From: an uncultured Muribaculaceae bacterium
Lineage (GTDB): Bacteria > Bacteroidota > Bacteroidia > Bacteroidales > Muribaculaceae
DNA: 44,261 bases
NCBI GenBank assembly: GCA_948788915.1
Contig: CAQFOZ010000017.1
Span: forward strand, 1-44,261
Reading direction: 5' to 3'
In this document: in pieces, positions 7,205 to 16,807 of the stretch
Position numbering within the stretch: the stretch's first letter is position 1
Layout: each line of letters opens with the position of its first letter
Made by a program: the position numbers and the translations under genes
The notes under the pieces: model-generated
What the model was told of the DNA's origin: nothing
The model's database searches: none
Seen by the model: only the letters and a program-made list of their open reading frames with translations

Positions 7205-8230
7205 ATGGCTAAAAGTTATGAGGCATCAGGCGTGAATCTGGAAGCAGGTTACGAAGTGGTGTCAAGAATCAAAAAACATGTCGCCTCCACAAATATCCCC
7301 GGCACAATGGGAAACATCGGTGCGTTCGGAGGTATGTTCGACCTTGGGTCATTAGGCTACAAACACCCCATCCTTGTAAGCGGTACCGATGGCGTAGGCA
7401 CCAAGCTTAAGATAGCATTCTCCATGGACAAACACGACACCATCGGCATAGATGCCGTGGCAATGTGCGTGAACGATGTTCTTGCCCAAGGTGCCAGACC
7501 GCTGATATTCCTTGATTATGTAGCTGTCGGAAAGAATCATCCGGTTGTGGTTGAAGCAATAGTATCGGGTGTTGCAGAAGGCTGCCGCCAGGCGGGCTGC
7601 GCCCTCGTCGGAGGAGAAACGGCAGAGATGCCGGGAATGTATTCCGCAGGAGAATATGACATCGCGGGATTCACTGTCGGAGCTGTAGAGAAAAGTAAGC
7701 TGATAGACTGTTCAAAAGTAGCTGTAGGTGATTTACTTATAGGCATAGCTTCTTCCGGTGTGCATTCAAACGGATTCAGCCTCGTAAGAAAAATAGTATC
7801 TGACCGTGATCTTGAATACGACATGAAGTACGAGGGTACCGGCAATCAGACACTGGGCGAGATGCTTCTCACACCTACTAAAATATATGTAAAGCAGATC
7901 CACCGCGTTCTTGACGAGATTGACGTGCATGGCATAGCCCACATCACCGGTGGTGGCTTTGATGAGAACATACCCCGTATACTGCACGAGGGACAAGGTG
8001 TCGAGATCGAAGAGGGAAGCTGGGAAATTCTTCCGGTGTTCCGTCTGCTTGAGAAATTCGGCAAAGTGCCTCACCGCGAGATGTTCAATATCTTCAACAT
8101 GGGTATTGGCATGGTATTGTCCGTAAAACCGGAAGACGCACCGCGCACAATCGAAATTCTGACCGAATGCGGAGAGAAAGCGTCGGTAATCGGTAAAGTT
8201 ATCGAAGGGTCAGGTGTAACAATGAAATAA
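7205..8230 (+). CDS. purM: Phosphoribosylformylglycinamidine cyclo-ligase (AIR synthetase)
   Basis: Closes FGAM to aminoimidazole ribonucleotide using ATP, step five of purine synthesis. The 341-aa length is typical. It has the PurM family start (SYEASGVNLEAGYEVV), GTDGVGTKLKIAF near residue 60, the glycine-rich LVGGETAEMPGMY near residue 135 and HITGGGFDENIPR near residue 246. The upstream gap of 95 bases to purL, filled by the inverted repeat, is the largest inside the operon. purH follows after 18 bases. Nothing appears truncated. Confidence 0.96.
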   Translation: MAKSYEASGVNLEAGYEVVSRIKKHVASTNIPGTMGNIGAFGGMFDLGSLGYKHPILVSGTDGVGTKLKIAFSMDKHDTIGIDAVAMCVNDVLAQGARPLIFLDYVAVGKNHPVVVEAIVSGVAEGCRQAGCALVGGETAEMPGMYSAGEYDIAGFTVGAVEKSKLIDCSKVAVGDLLIGIASSGVHSNGFSLVRKIVSDRDLEYDMKYEGTGNQTLGEMLLTPTKIYVKQIHRVLDEIDVHGIAHITGGGFDENIPRILHEGQGVEIEEGSWEILPVFRLLEKFGKVPHREMFNIFNMGIGMVLSVKPEDAPRTIEILTECGEKASVIGKVIEGSGVTMK

Positions 8231-8248
8231 AAAAGATTTAAAAGAGAT

Positions 8249-9778
8249 ATGCGAGCATTAATAAGCGTAAGCGACAAAAGGGGAGTGGTGGAATTCGCCA
8301 AAGCTCTTCAGTCACTCGGTTGGGAAATCATAGCAACCGGGGGGACAATGACAAAACTTCGTGAAAACGGAGTGAATGTTATTAACATAAGCGACGTAAC
8401 GGGCTTTCCGGAAATCTGCGACGGTCGTGTAAAAACACTTCATCCTAAAGTGCACGGCGGTCTGCTCGGACGTCGTGATTTACCTGACCACATGGCTCAA
8501 CTCAAAGCCAACGGAATAGAAACCATTGAAATGGTCTGCGTAAATCTTTATCCGTTTGAGGCAACCATAGCCAAAGAGGATGTCACTATGGAGGACGCTG
8601 TTGAGAATATCGATATAGGCGGCCCTTCCATGCTGCGCAGTGCTGCCAAGAACTTCAGAGATGTCACTGTTGTATGCGATCCTTCCGATTATGACACAAT
8701 ACTTGGTCAGATACGTGAAACAGGTAACACCAATCTTGAGACACGTCTCAAACTCTCTGCCAAAGCTTACACGCACACAGCTTTATACGACAGCCACATA
8801 GCAACATATATGCGCAAACAGGCCGGCCTTGACGAGAAACTGTTCCTCGCCTTTGACGAAGTACAGAGTCTCCGTTATGGTGAAAACCCTCACCAGCAGG
8901 CCCGTTTCTACCGCGCAGAGACCGAAGTACCTTATTCTGTGGCATATGCAAAACAGCTTGGCGGCAAAGAACTTTCTTACAACAATATCCAGGATGCCAA
9001 TGCCGCACTTCAGATTGTACGCGAATTTGATGAACCGTTTGCCGTAGGTCTGAAGCACATGAACCCGTGCGGGGCAGCCATAGGGAAAGATATCAACGAA
9101 GCCTGGAGAAAAGCCTACGAAGCCGACAAAGTAAGTATCTATGGCGGAATCGTAGCCCTGAACCGCGAACTTGACGGCGAGACAGCAAAGCTGATGAAGC
9201 CGATATTCCTTGAAATAGTGATGGCTCCCTCTTTCTCAAAAGAGGCTCTGGAAGTATTCGCTTCCAAAAAGAACCTTCGCATACTTGAAGTGAAGATGGA
9301 GAAATGCGACAAGAAACAGAAACAGTATGTCGGTGTTACAGGCGGTCTGCTTGTGCAGGACGCAGACACGGAATGCAAAGAGATCGTATCTGACATGTGT
9401 GTTTCCAAACGTAAACCGACAGAAAGCGAACTCGAAGATATGAATTTCGGATGGCGTGTGGTAAAACATGTTAAATCCAATGCGATTGTCGTTGTCAAAG
9501 ATGGCGCGACAGTAGGCGTGGGAGCCGGACAGATGAACCGTGTGGGATCTGCCGAAATAGCCCTTGAGGAGGCAAAAGCAGCCGGACACACCGAAGGTCT
9601 TGTCCTTGCATCGGACGGATTCCTTCCATTTGACGACACAGTGGAATTCGCTTCAAAATATGGTGTCACAGCCATCGTTCAGCCGGGAGGCTCTATCCGT
9701 GACGAGGATTCTGTCAAAAAAGCCGACGAAAAGGGCATGACTATGCTTTTCACCGGAATGCGTCATTTCAAACATTAA
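8249..9778 (+). CDS. purH: Bifunctional AICAR formyltransferase / IMP cyclohydrolase
   Basis: Catalyses the last two steps to IMP: formyl transfer to AICAR from 10-formyl-tetrahydrofolate, then ring closure. 509 aa, the normal bifunctional size. The N-terminal MGS-like cyclohydrolase domain (about residues 1-195) opens with ALISVSDKRGVVEFAKAL and carries the IATGGT loop. The transformylase domain follows, with the catalytic Lys269-His270 pair in LKHMNPCGAAIG. The C-terminal FLPFDDTVEFA and VQPGGSIRDED motifs are intact. It sits 18 bases after purM and 12 bases before purD. Confidence 0.97.
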   Translation: MRALISVSDKRGVVEFAKALQSLGWEIIATGGTMTKLRENGVNVINISDVTGFPEICDGRVKTLHPKVHGGLLGRRDLPDHMAQLKANGIETIEMVCVNLYPFEATIAKEDVTMEDAVENIDIGGPSMLRSAAKNFRDVTVVCDPSDYDTILGQIRETGNTNLETRLKLSAKAYTHTALYDSHIATYMRKQAGLDEKLFLAFDEVQSLRYGENPHQQARFYRAETEVPYSVAYAKQLGGKELSYNNIQDANAALQIVREFDEPFAVGLKHMNPCGAAIGKDINEAWRKAYEADKVSIYGGIVALNRELDGETAKLMKPIFLEIVMAPSFSKEALEVFASKKNLRILEVKMEKCDKKQKQYVGVTGGLLVQDADTECKEIVSDMCVSKRKPTESELEDMNFGWRVVKHVKSNAIVVVKDGATVGVGAGQMNRVGSAEIALEEAKAAGHTEGLVLASDGFLPFDDTVEFASKYGVTAIVQPGGSIRDEDSVKKADEKGMTMLFTGMRHFKH

Positions 9779-9790
9779 TGCCGTAAACTG

Positions 9791-11035
9791 ATGAACAAAG
9801 TACTTGTAATAGGAAGCGGAGGAAGAGAGCATGCCATTGTGGAGGCTCTCTCCCGCAGTTCCAAGGTGGACAAGATATATTGTGCTCCCGGAAACGCCGG
9901 AATCGCCTCTCTCGCCGAATGTGTTAAAATCGGTGTGGAGGATGTTGATTCGCTGGCAAAATTTGCAAATGTAAACGGCATTAACCTTACCGTTGTAGGT
10001 CCGGAAGCCGCTCTGGCAGCGGGAGTTGTGAACAAATTCAATGAGAAAGGTCTTCGCATTTTCGGTCCGACAAAAGAGGCTGCCCGCATAGAGAGTTCCA
10101 AAGAGTTTGCCAAAGAGATAATGGACAAATGCGGGGTTCCGACTGCCGCATACCGTGTTTTCGATGAATTTGCTCCGGCATGGGAATACGTTAAAAACAG
10201 GCCGTTGCCGGCTGTCATAAAATATGACGGTCTCGCCGCCGGGAAAGGTGTTGTTGTGGCTATGTCATATGACGAGGCTGAAAATGCCTTGAAGGATATG
10301 CTTCTTGACGCATCGTTCGGTAAAGGAAGGGTAGTGGTGGAGGATTTTCTCTCAGGACCTGAATTCTCATTTATGTGCATAGTGTCCGGAGAAAAGGTAT
10401 ATCCTCTTGATATCGCACAGGATCACAAGCGCGCATACGACGGAGACAAGGGACCCAACACCGGTGGTATGGGTGCTTATTCACCGGTTCCCTTCATCTC
10501 TGACGCAGTACGTGCCGAAGCTCTTGAAAAGATAATCAAACCGGTTGCCAAAGGGCTTGTCAACGAACAGGTTCCCTTTACAGGAGTACTCTACGGAGGA
10601 CTTATCCTCACTGAGGATGGTCCCAAAGTCATTGAATTCAATGCCCGCTTCGGTGACCCTGAGACAGAAGTTGTGCTTCCGCGCATGAAGAGCGACATAT
10701 ATGACCTTTTCAACGCGGCCATAGACGGAAATGATTTTGAAATAGAATGGAATCCTGAAGCCGTACTTGGTATTGTCATGGCTTCCAAAGGTTATCCCGG
10801 GAGTTATGAAAAGGGAGCTGCAATAGAAGGACTTGACAAAGTGAACGGTTACGTTTATCACATGGGCACAGCTGAAAAGGGCGGAAAGATCCTTACTGCC
10901 GGCGGACGCGTGATAATGGTGGTTGCCAAAGGCTCAGACATCAGGGAAGCTCAGAGTAAGGCACTTGAGGAAACCGCAAAAATAGACTGTGACAATTTAT
11001 TCTATAGAAAAGATATAGGGAAACAAGCATTATGA
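9791..11035 (+). CDS. purD: Phosphoribosylamine-glycine ligase (GAR synthetase)
   Basis: Joins glycine to phosphoribosylamine with ATP, step two of the pathway. A 414-aa ATP-grasp enzyme. It begins with the PurD signature VLVIGSGGREHAI, has the ATP-binding KYDGLAAGKGVVVA near residue 143, the PNTGGMGAYSP loop and the metal-binding EFNARFGDPETEVVLPR near residue 283. The stop codon overlaps the purB start (ATGA), indicating translational coupling. The step-one enzyme PurF that supplies its substrate is not in the window. Confidence 0.96.
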   Translation: MNKVLVIGSGGREHAIVEALSRSSKVDKIYCAPGNAGIASLAECVKIGVEDVDSLAKFANVNGINLTVVGPEAALAAGVVNKFNEKGLRIFGPTKEAARIESSKEFAKEIMDKCGVPTAAYRVFDEFAPAWEYVKNRPLPAVIKYDGLAAGKGVVVAMSYDEAENALKDMLLDASFGKGRVVVEDFLSGPEFSFMCIVSGEKVYPLDIAQDHKRAYDGDKGPNTGGMGAYSPVPFISDAVRAEALEKIIKPVAKGLVNEQVPFTGVLYGGLILTEDGPKVIEFNARFGDPETEVVLPRMKSDIYDLFNAAIDGNDFEIEWNPEAVLGIVMASKGYPGSYEKGAAIEGLDKVNGYVYHMGTAEKGGKILTAGGRVIMVVAKGSDIREAQSKALEETAKIDCDNLFYRKDIGKQAL

Positions 11036-12327
11036 TAGAAAGATATGGACGCGACGTTATGCGCCGCGTATGGACAGAAGAAAACAAATTCAACGCTTAT
11101 CTGAAAGTTGAACTCTTGTCGGCCGAGGCCTGGAGCAAATTGGGTGTCGTCCCTGAGGAGGATATAGTAAAACTTAACGAAAAAGCCACATTCAATATCG
11201 ACCGGATCAAAGAGATAGAGCTGCAGACACGTCACGATATCGTAGCTTTTACACGCACCGTTTCCGAATCTCTGGGCGAAGAGCGCAAATGGGTACATTA
11301 CGGTCTGACATCAACGGATGTGGTTGACACAGCCAACGGCTACCTGTTCAAACAGGCAAACGAGATTCTTCTCAAGGATATCGAGGAGTATATAGAGATG
11401 CTGGGAAAACAGGCTTTAAAATACAAATATACCCCATGTATCGGCCGCACACACGGAATACATGCCGACATCACCGCATTCGGTCTCAAATGGGTTCTCT
11501 GGCGTGCGGAGATGAAACGCAATCTTGAGCGTTTCCGTGCTGCCGCCAAAGGTGTAGAGGTAGGCAAGATCAGCGGAGCTGTCGGTAATTTCGCAAACAT
11601 TCCTCCATTTGTACAGGATTATGTATGCGAAAAACTCGGCATAGATTCCTCGGACATATCCACCCAGGTCATACAGCGTGACCGCCATGCCTGCTATATG
11701 GCCACTCTTGCATTGATCGGGGCAAGTCTCGAACAGATGGCACTTGAGGTCCGCAATCTGCAGCGCACGGAAGTGCATGAGGTGGAAGAGTCATTCGGAA
11801 AAGGTCAGAAAGGATCAAGCGCGATGCCACATAAACGCAACCCTATATCAAGTGAAAACATCTGCGGGTGTGCCCGTGTGCTTCGCGGATATATGATGAC
11901 CACATACGACAATGTGGCTCTCTGGCACGAGCGCGACATATCACACTCAGCTACAGAGCGTATCCTTATGCCGGATGCTACAATCCTGCTCGACTATATG
12001 CTCAACCGCATGAAAGGTATCCTGGAGAATCTTGTAGTATTCGACGAGCGCATGCTCTCAAATATCTATATGACCAACGGTGTAATATTCGCCCAGCGCG
12101 TCATGAACGCACTGATCGAGAAAGGATTTGTCCGCGAACAGGCCTACGATACCGTGCAGCCTATCGCCATGCAGGCCATGGCACAGGGCGCAAACTACCA
12201 GGAGTTGCTCAAACAAAGTCCGGTAGTAATGGGTGCTCTTACAGAAGCCGAACTTGATGCCTGTTTCACTCTCGACTACTACATGAAAAATGTAGATTAT
12301 ATTTACGAGAGGAACGGTCTTAAATAG
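11032..12327 (+). CDS. purB: Adenylosuccinate lyase
   Basis: Cleaves SAICAR to AICAR and adenylosuccinate to AMP, thus serving both the main pathway and the AMP branch. 431 aa, a homotetrameric fumarase/aspartase-superfamily protein. The family signature SSAMPHKRNP spans residues 262-271, with Ser263 in the mobile catalytic loop. The conserved GRTHGIHADITAFG near residue 138 contains the general-acid histidine region, and YGLTSTDVVDTA is near residue 90. The first codon overlaps purD by 4 bases. purA follows after 44 bases, so both enzymes of the IMP-to-AMP route are adjacent. Confidence 0.97.
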   Translation: MIERYGRDVMRRVWTEENKFNAYLKVELLSAEAWSKLGVVPEEDIVKLNEKATFNIDRIKEIELQTRHDIVAFTRTVSESLGEERKWVHYGLTSTDVVDTANGYLFKQANEILLKDIEEYIEMLGKQALKYKYTPCIGRTHGIHADITAFGLKWVLWRAEMKRNLERFRAAAKGVEVGKISGAVGNFANIPPFVQDYVCEKLGIDSSDISTQVIQRDRHACYMATLALIGASLEQMALEVRNLQRTEVHEVEESFGKGQKGSSAMPHKRNPISSENICGCARVLRGYMMTTYDNVALWHERDISHSATERILMPDATILLDYMLNRMKGILENLVVFDERMLSNIYMTNGVIFAQRVMNALIEKGFVREQAYDTVQPIAMQAMAQGANYQELLKQSPVVMGALTEAELDACFTLDYYMKNVDYIYERNGLK

Positions 12328-12371
12328 GAATATTAAATCACTTCAATGTAAGGACTAAAACTAAACAAAAT

Positions 12372-13664
12372 ATGTCAGAAAGATTAGTAGTTATCGGCTC
12401 CCAGTGGGGCGATGAGGGAAAAGGCAAAATGACCGACTATTTTGCCTGTCGCGCCGACATGGTGGTGCGCTATCAGGGCGGTAACAATGCGGGACACTCC
12501 GTGGTGTTCGACGGCAAGAAATATTCTTTGCAGAGCATCCCGTCGGGTATCTTCAACCCGAAGACAGTAAACGTTATGGGCAACGGTATGGTAGTTAATC
12601 CTGTGTCGGTTATAGCCGAACTGGAAAAACTCCATAATCAGGGTATCACCGATTATCAGTTGTATATTTCCGACCGTGCAGCCATGGTGATGCCCTGGCA
12701 TGCAGATCTTGACGGAGCTTTCGAGGCAAAAAAGGGTAAAGGACTTATCGGTACCACTAAAAAAGGTATCGGACCGGCCTATTCAGACAAATACAGTCGA
12801 GTAGGGCTGCGCATGGGCGACCTTCTTGAACCGGAATACTTTGCAGAAAGACTGAAAGCCGCTATTGAGATAAAGAATATAGAACTTGAATCATACGGGC
12901 TTCCCAAATATGAATTCCAGCCCGTTTATGACCAATATATGAAGATTGCCGAAATACTTGGAAAACGTATAACCGACACTTCAAAACTTATCAACGAGGC
13001 GTTGCGTTCCGATGCAAAGATACTCTTCGAGGGGGCACAAGGGATGATGCTGTGTATTGACCATGGCACATATCCGTATGTTACATCCTCAACACCATCT
13101 GCTGCAAGTGTCCCGGTAGGTGCCGGCATCTCACCCAAATGGATAGACAATGTCCTCGGTGTGGCTAAAGCATACTGCACCAGAGTAGGAGAGGGACCGT
13201 TTCCTACTGAACTGTTTGGAGAACAGGCACACGAAATCCGTGAACGCGGACACGAATATGGTACAGTTACCGGCCGCCCACGCCGTATCGGATGGTTTGA
13301 CGCCGTAGTAGCAAAATACGTCGCACGTCTTGCAGGCATTGACAACTGGGCTCTCATGCTGTTCGATGTTCTTTCAGGACTTGACACTGTCAAAATCTGC
13401 ACCGGGTATGAATGCGACGGTGAAATTCTTGACGCACCGCCATCCACAATATCCCGTCTTGCCAAGTGCAAACCGGTACTTATCGAGATGCCGGGCTGGA
13501 AAGAAGATATAACCGGTGTGACAAAATTTGAGGATCTTCCTCAGGCAGCAAAAGATTATGTACGCAAGATCGAAGAGATCACCGAGGTTCCCGTGGGTAT
13601 GATCTCAGTAGGACCCGACCGTAAACAGACAATTACTATTTCAGAAAAATTAGCTAACTTCTAA
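12372..13664 (+). CDS. purA: Adenylosuccinate synthetase
   Basis: Forms adenylosuccinate from IMP, aspartate and GTP, the committed step to AMP. 430 aa, family length. The GTP-binding loop GDEGKGK is at residues 13-19 with catalytic Asp14, and NNAGHSVV places catalytic His42. The IMP-binding LIGTTKKGIGPAYSDK is near residue 125, and GRPRRIGWFD near residue 300 is the expected C-terminal nucleotide region. guaB starts 12 bases downstream, so the AMP and GMP branches are encoded side by side and probably from one transcript. Confidence 0.97.
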   Translation: MSERLVVIGSQWGDEGKGKMTDYFACRADMVVRYQGGNNAGHSVVFDGKKYSLQSIPSGIFNPKTVNVMGNGMVVNPVSVIAELEKLHNQGITDYQLYISDRAAMVMPWHADLDGAFEAKKGKGLIGTTKKGIGPAYSDKYSRVGLRMGDLLEPEYFAERLKAAIEIKNIELESYGLPKYEFQPVYDQYMKIAEILGKRITDTSKLINEALRSDAKILFEGAQGMMLCIDHGTYPYVTSSTPSAASVPVGAGISPKWIDNVLGVAKAYCTRVGEGPFPTELFGEQAHEIRERGHEYGTVTGRPRRIGWFDAVVAKYVARLAGIDNWALMLFDVLSGLDTVKICTGYECDGEILDAPPSTISRLAKCKPVLIEMPGWKEDITGVTKFEDLPQAAKDYVRKIEEITEVPVGMISVGPDRKQTITISEKLANF

Positions 13665-13676
13665 TCTCAGTCTTAT

Positions 13677-15146
13677 ATGTCATTTTTAGATGAAAAGGTA
13701 GTACAGGAAGGCATGACATTTGATGACGTCCTGTTGATTCCGGCATATTCGGAGGTTACGCCTAACATGGTTAACCTTGCCGGCCGCTTCTCTCGCAACA
13801 TACCGCTGAATATCCCGTTTGTTTCGGCAGCCATGGATACTGTAACCGAGGCTGAGATGGCTATCGCGATTGCACGCGAAGGCGGTATCGGTGTTATACA
13901 TAAGAACATGTCAATCGACGCACAGGCAGCTCAGGTACGCAAAGTGAAACGTGCTGAAAGCGGCATGATATATGATCCCGTGACCATCTCGAAAGATGAG
14001 ACTGTAGGCGACGCACTCCGTCTGATGCATGAGAACCATATCGGAGGAATCCCCGTGGTAGACAATCAGAATCATCTTATCGGCATTGTCACCAATCGTG
14101 ATCTTCGCTTCCAAAGCAATCTGGATCTCAAGATATCAGAGGTCATGACCTGCGAGAATCTTGTCACCACCGATAATCCTGATCTGGGAGAAGCCTCGAA
14201 AATCCTTCTTCGGAATAAAATTGAGAAACTTCCAGTGGTTGACAAAGAAGGCAAACTCTTAGGACTTATTACATATCGCGACATAACAAAAATTCAGGAT
14301 TATCCTATGGCATGCAAGGATGCCAAGGGGCGTCTGCGCGTGGCAGCCGGTGTCGGTGTAACATCAGACACACTTGAGCGTGTAAAAGCACTTGTAGAGG
14401 CAGGTGTTGACGCAGTTGTGATCGATACAGCACACGGACATTCAGCAAATGTCACAAAGACCTTGAAAGCTGTAAAGGCCGCATACCCGACTCTTGATGT
14501 TGTGGTTGGAAATATCGCAACCGGCGACGCCGCACGCTTCCTTATCGAAGCCGGAGCTGACGGTATAAAGGTCGGCATCGGTCCCGGTTCCATATGTACC
14601 ACCCGCATAGTGGCAGGTGTTGGAATGCCCCAACTGTCAGCAATTTTCGATGCGGCAAAAGTTGCAAAAGAGTATGGCGTACCTGTTATCGCTGACGGAG
14701 GTCTCCGTTATTCAGGTGATATTGTAAAGGCTCTCGCTGCCGGTGGCGACTGTGTGATGTGCGGTTCCATGTTTGCAGGCGTAGAGGAATCTCCCGGCGA
14801 CACAATCATCTACAACGGCCGTAAATTCAAGTCCTATCGGGGCATGGGGTCTGTAGACGCAATGGAAGCCGGTTCCAAAGACCGCTATTTCCAATCGGAC
14901 AAGGTAGACGCATCCAAGTTCGTTCCGGAAGGTATCGTTGCCCGCGTTCCCTATAAGGGTACTCTCAGCGAGACTGTGTATCAGCTTGCCGGTGGACTTC
15001 GTTCAGGCATGGGTTACTGTGGAGCAAAAGACATAGACACCCTGCACAACGCCAAATTCACGAGAATCACAGCCGCCGGTGTTGCCGAAAACCACCCGCA
15101 CGACGTGACCATAACCAAAGAAGCTCCAAATTATTCAAGAAGCTAA
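13677..15146 (+). CDS. guaB: IMP dehydrogenase
   Basis: Oxidises IMP to XMP with NAD+, the committed GMP step. 489 aa with the full bacterial layout: a TIM barrel interrupted by two CBS domains at about residues 95-205 (first CBS with MHENHIGGIPVVD, second with LRNKIEKLPVVDKEG). The catalytic loop GPGSICTTRIVAGVG holds Cys307, and the flap region has YRGMGSVDAM. CBS domains bind adenine or guanine nucleotides and tune activity. Only 2 bases separate it from guaA, so the GMP pair is tightly coupled. Confidence 0.97.
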   Translation: MSFLDEKVVQEGMTFDDVLLIPAYSEVTPNMVNLAGRFSRNIPLNIPFVSAAMDTVTEAEMAIAIAREGGIGVIHKNMSIDAQAAQVRKVKRAESGMIYDPVTISKDETVGDALRLMHENHIGGIPVVDNQNHLIGIVTNRDLRFQSNLDLKISEVMTCENLVTTDNPDLGEASKILLRNKIEKLPVVDKEGKLLGLITYRDITKIQDYPMACKDAKGRLRVAAGVGVTSDTLERVKALVEAGVDAVVIDTAHGHSANVTKTLKAVKAAYPTLDVVVGNIATGDAARFLIEAGADGIKVGIGPGSICTTRIVAGVGMPQLSAIFDAAKVAKEYGVPVIADGGLRYSGDIVKALAAGGDCVMCGSMFAGVEESPGDTIIYNGRKFKSYRGMGSVDAMEAGSKDRYFQSDKVDASKFVPEGIVARVPYKGTLSETVYQLAGGLRSGMGYCGAKDIDTLHNAKFTRITAAGVAENHPHDVTITKEAPNYSRS

Positions 15147-15148
15147 TT

Positions 15149-16675
15149 ATGCAAAAAATACTGATTATAGATTTTGGATCGCAATATACCCAGCTGATAG
15201 CGCGTCGAGTGCGCGAATTAAACGTATATTGCGAAATCCACCCGTTCAACAAGATACCGGATATAGACACGGACACTCTCGGTGTGATTCTATCCGGATC
15301 CCCCTCTTCTGTGCGTGACGCGGACGCTCCAAAACCGGATCTGAGCAACATAAAGGGAAAGCTCCCTCTATTGGGAGTGTGCTATGGAGCTCAACTTCTT
15401 GCCAATGAATACGGCGGTGAGGTTGAAGGAGCCCCTTCCCGCGAATACGGTCGTGCAATGTTGACAGTAGTTAAACCGGAAGATCCCTTGATGTTCGATG
15501 TACCATCTCCCACACAGGTATGGATGAGCCATGGTGACACAATTACCAAGCTTCCGGCTAACTATACAATCATAGGCTCTACCGAAAATGTAAAGGCAGC
15601 GGCATACCATATCGAAGGGGAATACACCTGGGGAATCCAGTTCCATCCGGAAGTATTTCACTCAACCGACGGAACTGTAATACTTAAGAATTTCGTGTTG
15701 GGTATTTGCGGCTGTGACGGATCATGGAGTCCGGCTTCATTCATTGAGACCACAGTAAACGAACTCAGAGAGAAAATCGGTGACGAGCGAGTTATCCTCG
15801 GTCTTTCCGGCGGTGTGGATTCATCTGTAGCCGCTATGCTTTTGCACAAGGCCATAGGCAAGAATCTTACCTGCATATTTGTAAATAACGGTCTGCTCCG
15901 TAAGAATGAGTTCGATGAAGTGCTTGATTCTTACAAAAATATGGGTCTAAACGTAGTCGGAGTAGACGCTTCGGAACGTTTCTACAACGATCTGAAAGGC
16001 GTTACCGATCCTGAAAGGAAAAGAAAAATTATCGGCCGGGATTTTGTCGAGGTATTCAACGCGGAAGCCAAGAAAATTGAGAATGCACGTTGGCTCGCAC
16101 AAGGCACAATCTACCCTGATGTAATTGAAAGCTGCTCTGTAAAAGGTCCGTCGGCTACAATCAAAAGCCATCATAATGTAGGAGGTCTGCCTAAAGAAAT
16201 GAATCTTAAGATTGTAGAGCCTTTACGACTTCTGTTCAAGGATGAGGTTCGCCGCGTGGGCAAGGCAATGGACATGGACCCCAAATTGCTCGGACGCCAT
16301 CCGTTCCCCGGACCAGGACTTGGAATACGTATAATAGGGGAGGTCACTCCCGAAAAGATACGTATTCTTCAGGAAGCCGACAAAATTTTCATTGACGGTC
16401 TGCGCGAAAACGGTTTATACGATCAGGTATGGCAGGCCGGAGTGATGTTGCTACCGGTACAAAGTGTAGGTGTAATGGGTGATGAACGCACATATGAAAG
16501 CTGTGTGGCTCTTAGAGCCGTAATATCCACAGACGGTATGACCGCTGACTGGGTTCACCTCCCATATGAATTCCTTGCCAAAACATCCAACGATATTATC
16601 AACAAAGTACGTGGCATCAACCGCGTAGTCTACGACATCTCTTCCAAGCCACCGGCAACAATCGAGTGGGAGTAA
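15149..16675 (+). CDS. guaA: GMP synthase, glutamine-hydrolysing
   Basis: Aminates XMP to GMP using glutamine and ATP. 508 aa in the single-chain form. The class I glutaminase domain (about residues 1-190) has nucleophile Cys78 in GVCYGAQ and the His166-x-Glu168 pair in QFHPEV. The ATP pyrophosphatase domain starts near residue 215 with LSGGVDSSVAA. The C-terminal dimerisation domain ends in the invariant-type KPPATIEWE. Last gene of the purine operon; a strong terminator begins 74 bases after its stop. Confidence 0.97.
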   Translation: MQKILIIDFGSQYTQLIARRVRELNVYCEIHPFNKIPDIDTDTLGVILSGSPSSVRDADAPKPDLSNIKGKLPLLGVCYGAQLLANEYGGEVEGAPSREYGRAMLTVVKPEDPLMFDVPSPTQVWMSHGDTITKLPANYTIIGSTENVKAAAYHIEGEYTWGIQFHPEVFHSTDGTVILKNFVLGICGCDGSWSPASFIETTVNELREKIGDERVILGLSGGVDSSVAAMLLHKAIGKNLTCIFVNNGLLRKNEFDEVLDSYKNMGLNVVGVDASERFYNDLKGVTDPERKRKIIGRDFVEVFNAEAKKIENARWLAQGTIYPDVIESCSVKGPSATIKSHHNVGGLPKEMNLKIVEPLRLLFKDEVRRVGKAMDMDPKLLGRHPFPGPGLGIRIIGEVTPEKIRILQEADKIFIDGLRENGLYDQVWQAGVMLLPVQSVGVMGDERTYESCVALRAVISTDGMTADWVHLPYEFLAKTSNDIINKVRGINRVVYDISSKPPATIEWE

Positions 16676-16748
16676 TCCCGATTCTATAGACCGTCTTGAA
16701 CCATACAGGCATGTCTTGTATACAACATTAAACAGTCTATAACATTAC

Positions 16749-16794
16749 TTAAATAAAGCAGGTTGCAGTTAAAACCGCAACCTGCTTTATTTAA
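16749..16794. terminator. Bidirectional terminator between guaA and the C10 protease gene
   Basis: A perfect 18-bp inverted repeat: TTAAATAAAGCAGGTTGC (16749-16766) against GCAACCTGCTTTATTTAA (16777-16794), with a 10-base loop. The A/T-rich outer ends give a U-tract in either direction. It separates the convergent purine operon and protease gene and probably serves both. Confidence 0.9.
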
Positions 16795-16807
16795 TCATAT
16801 ATATTTA

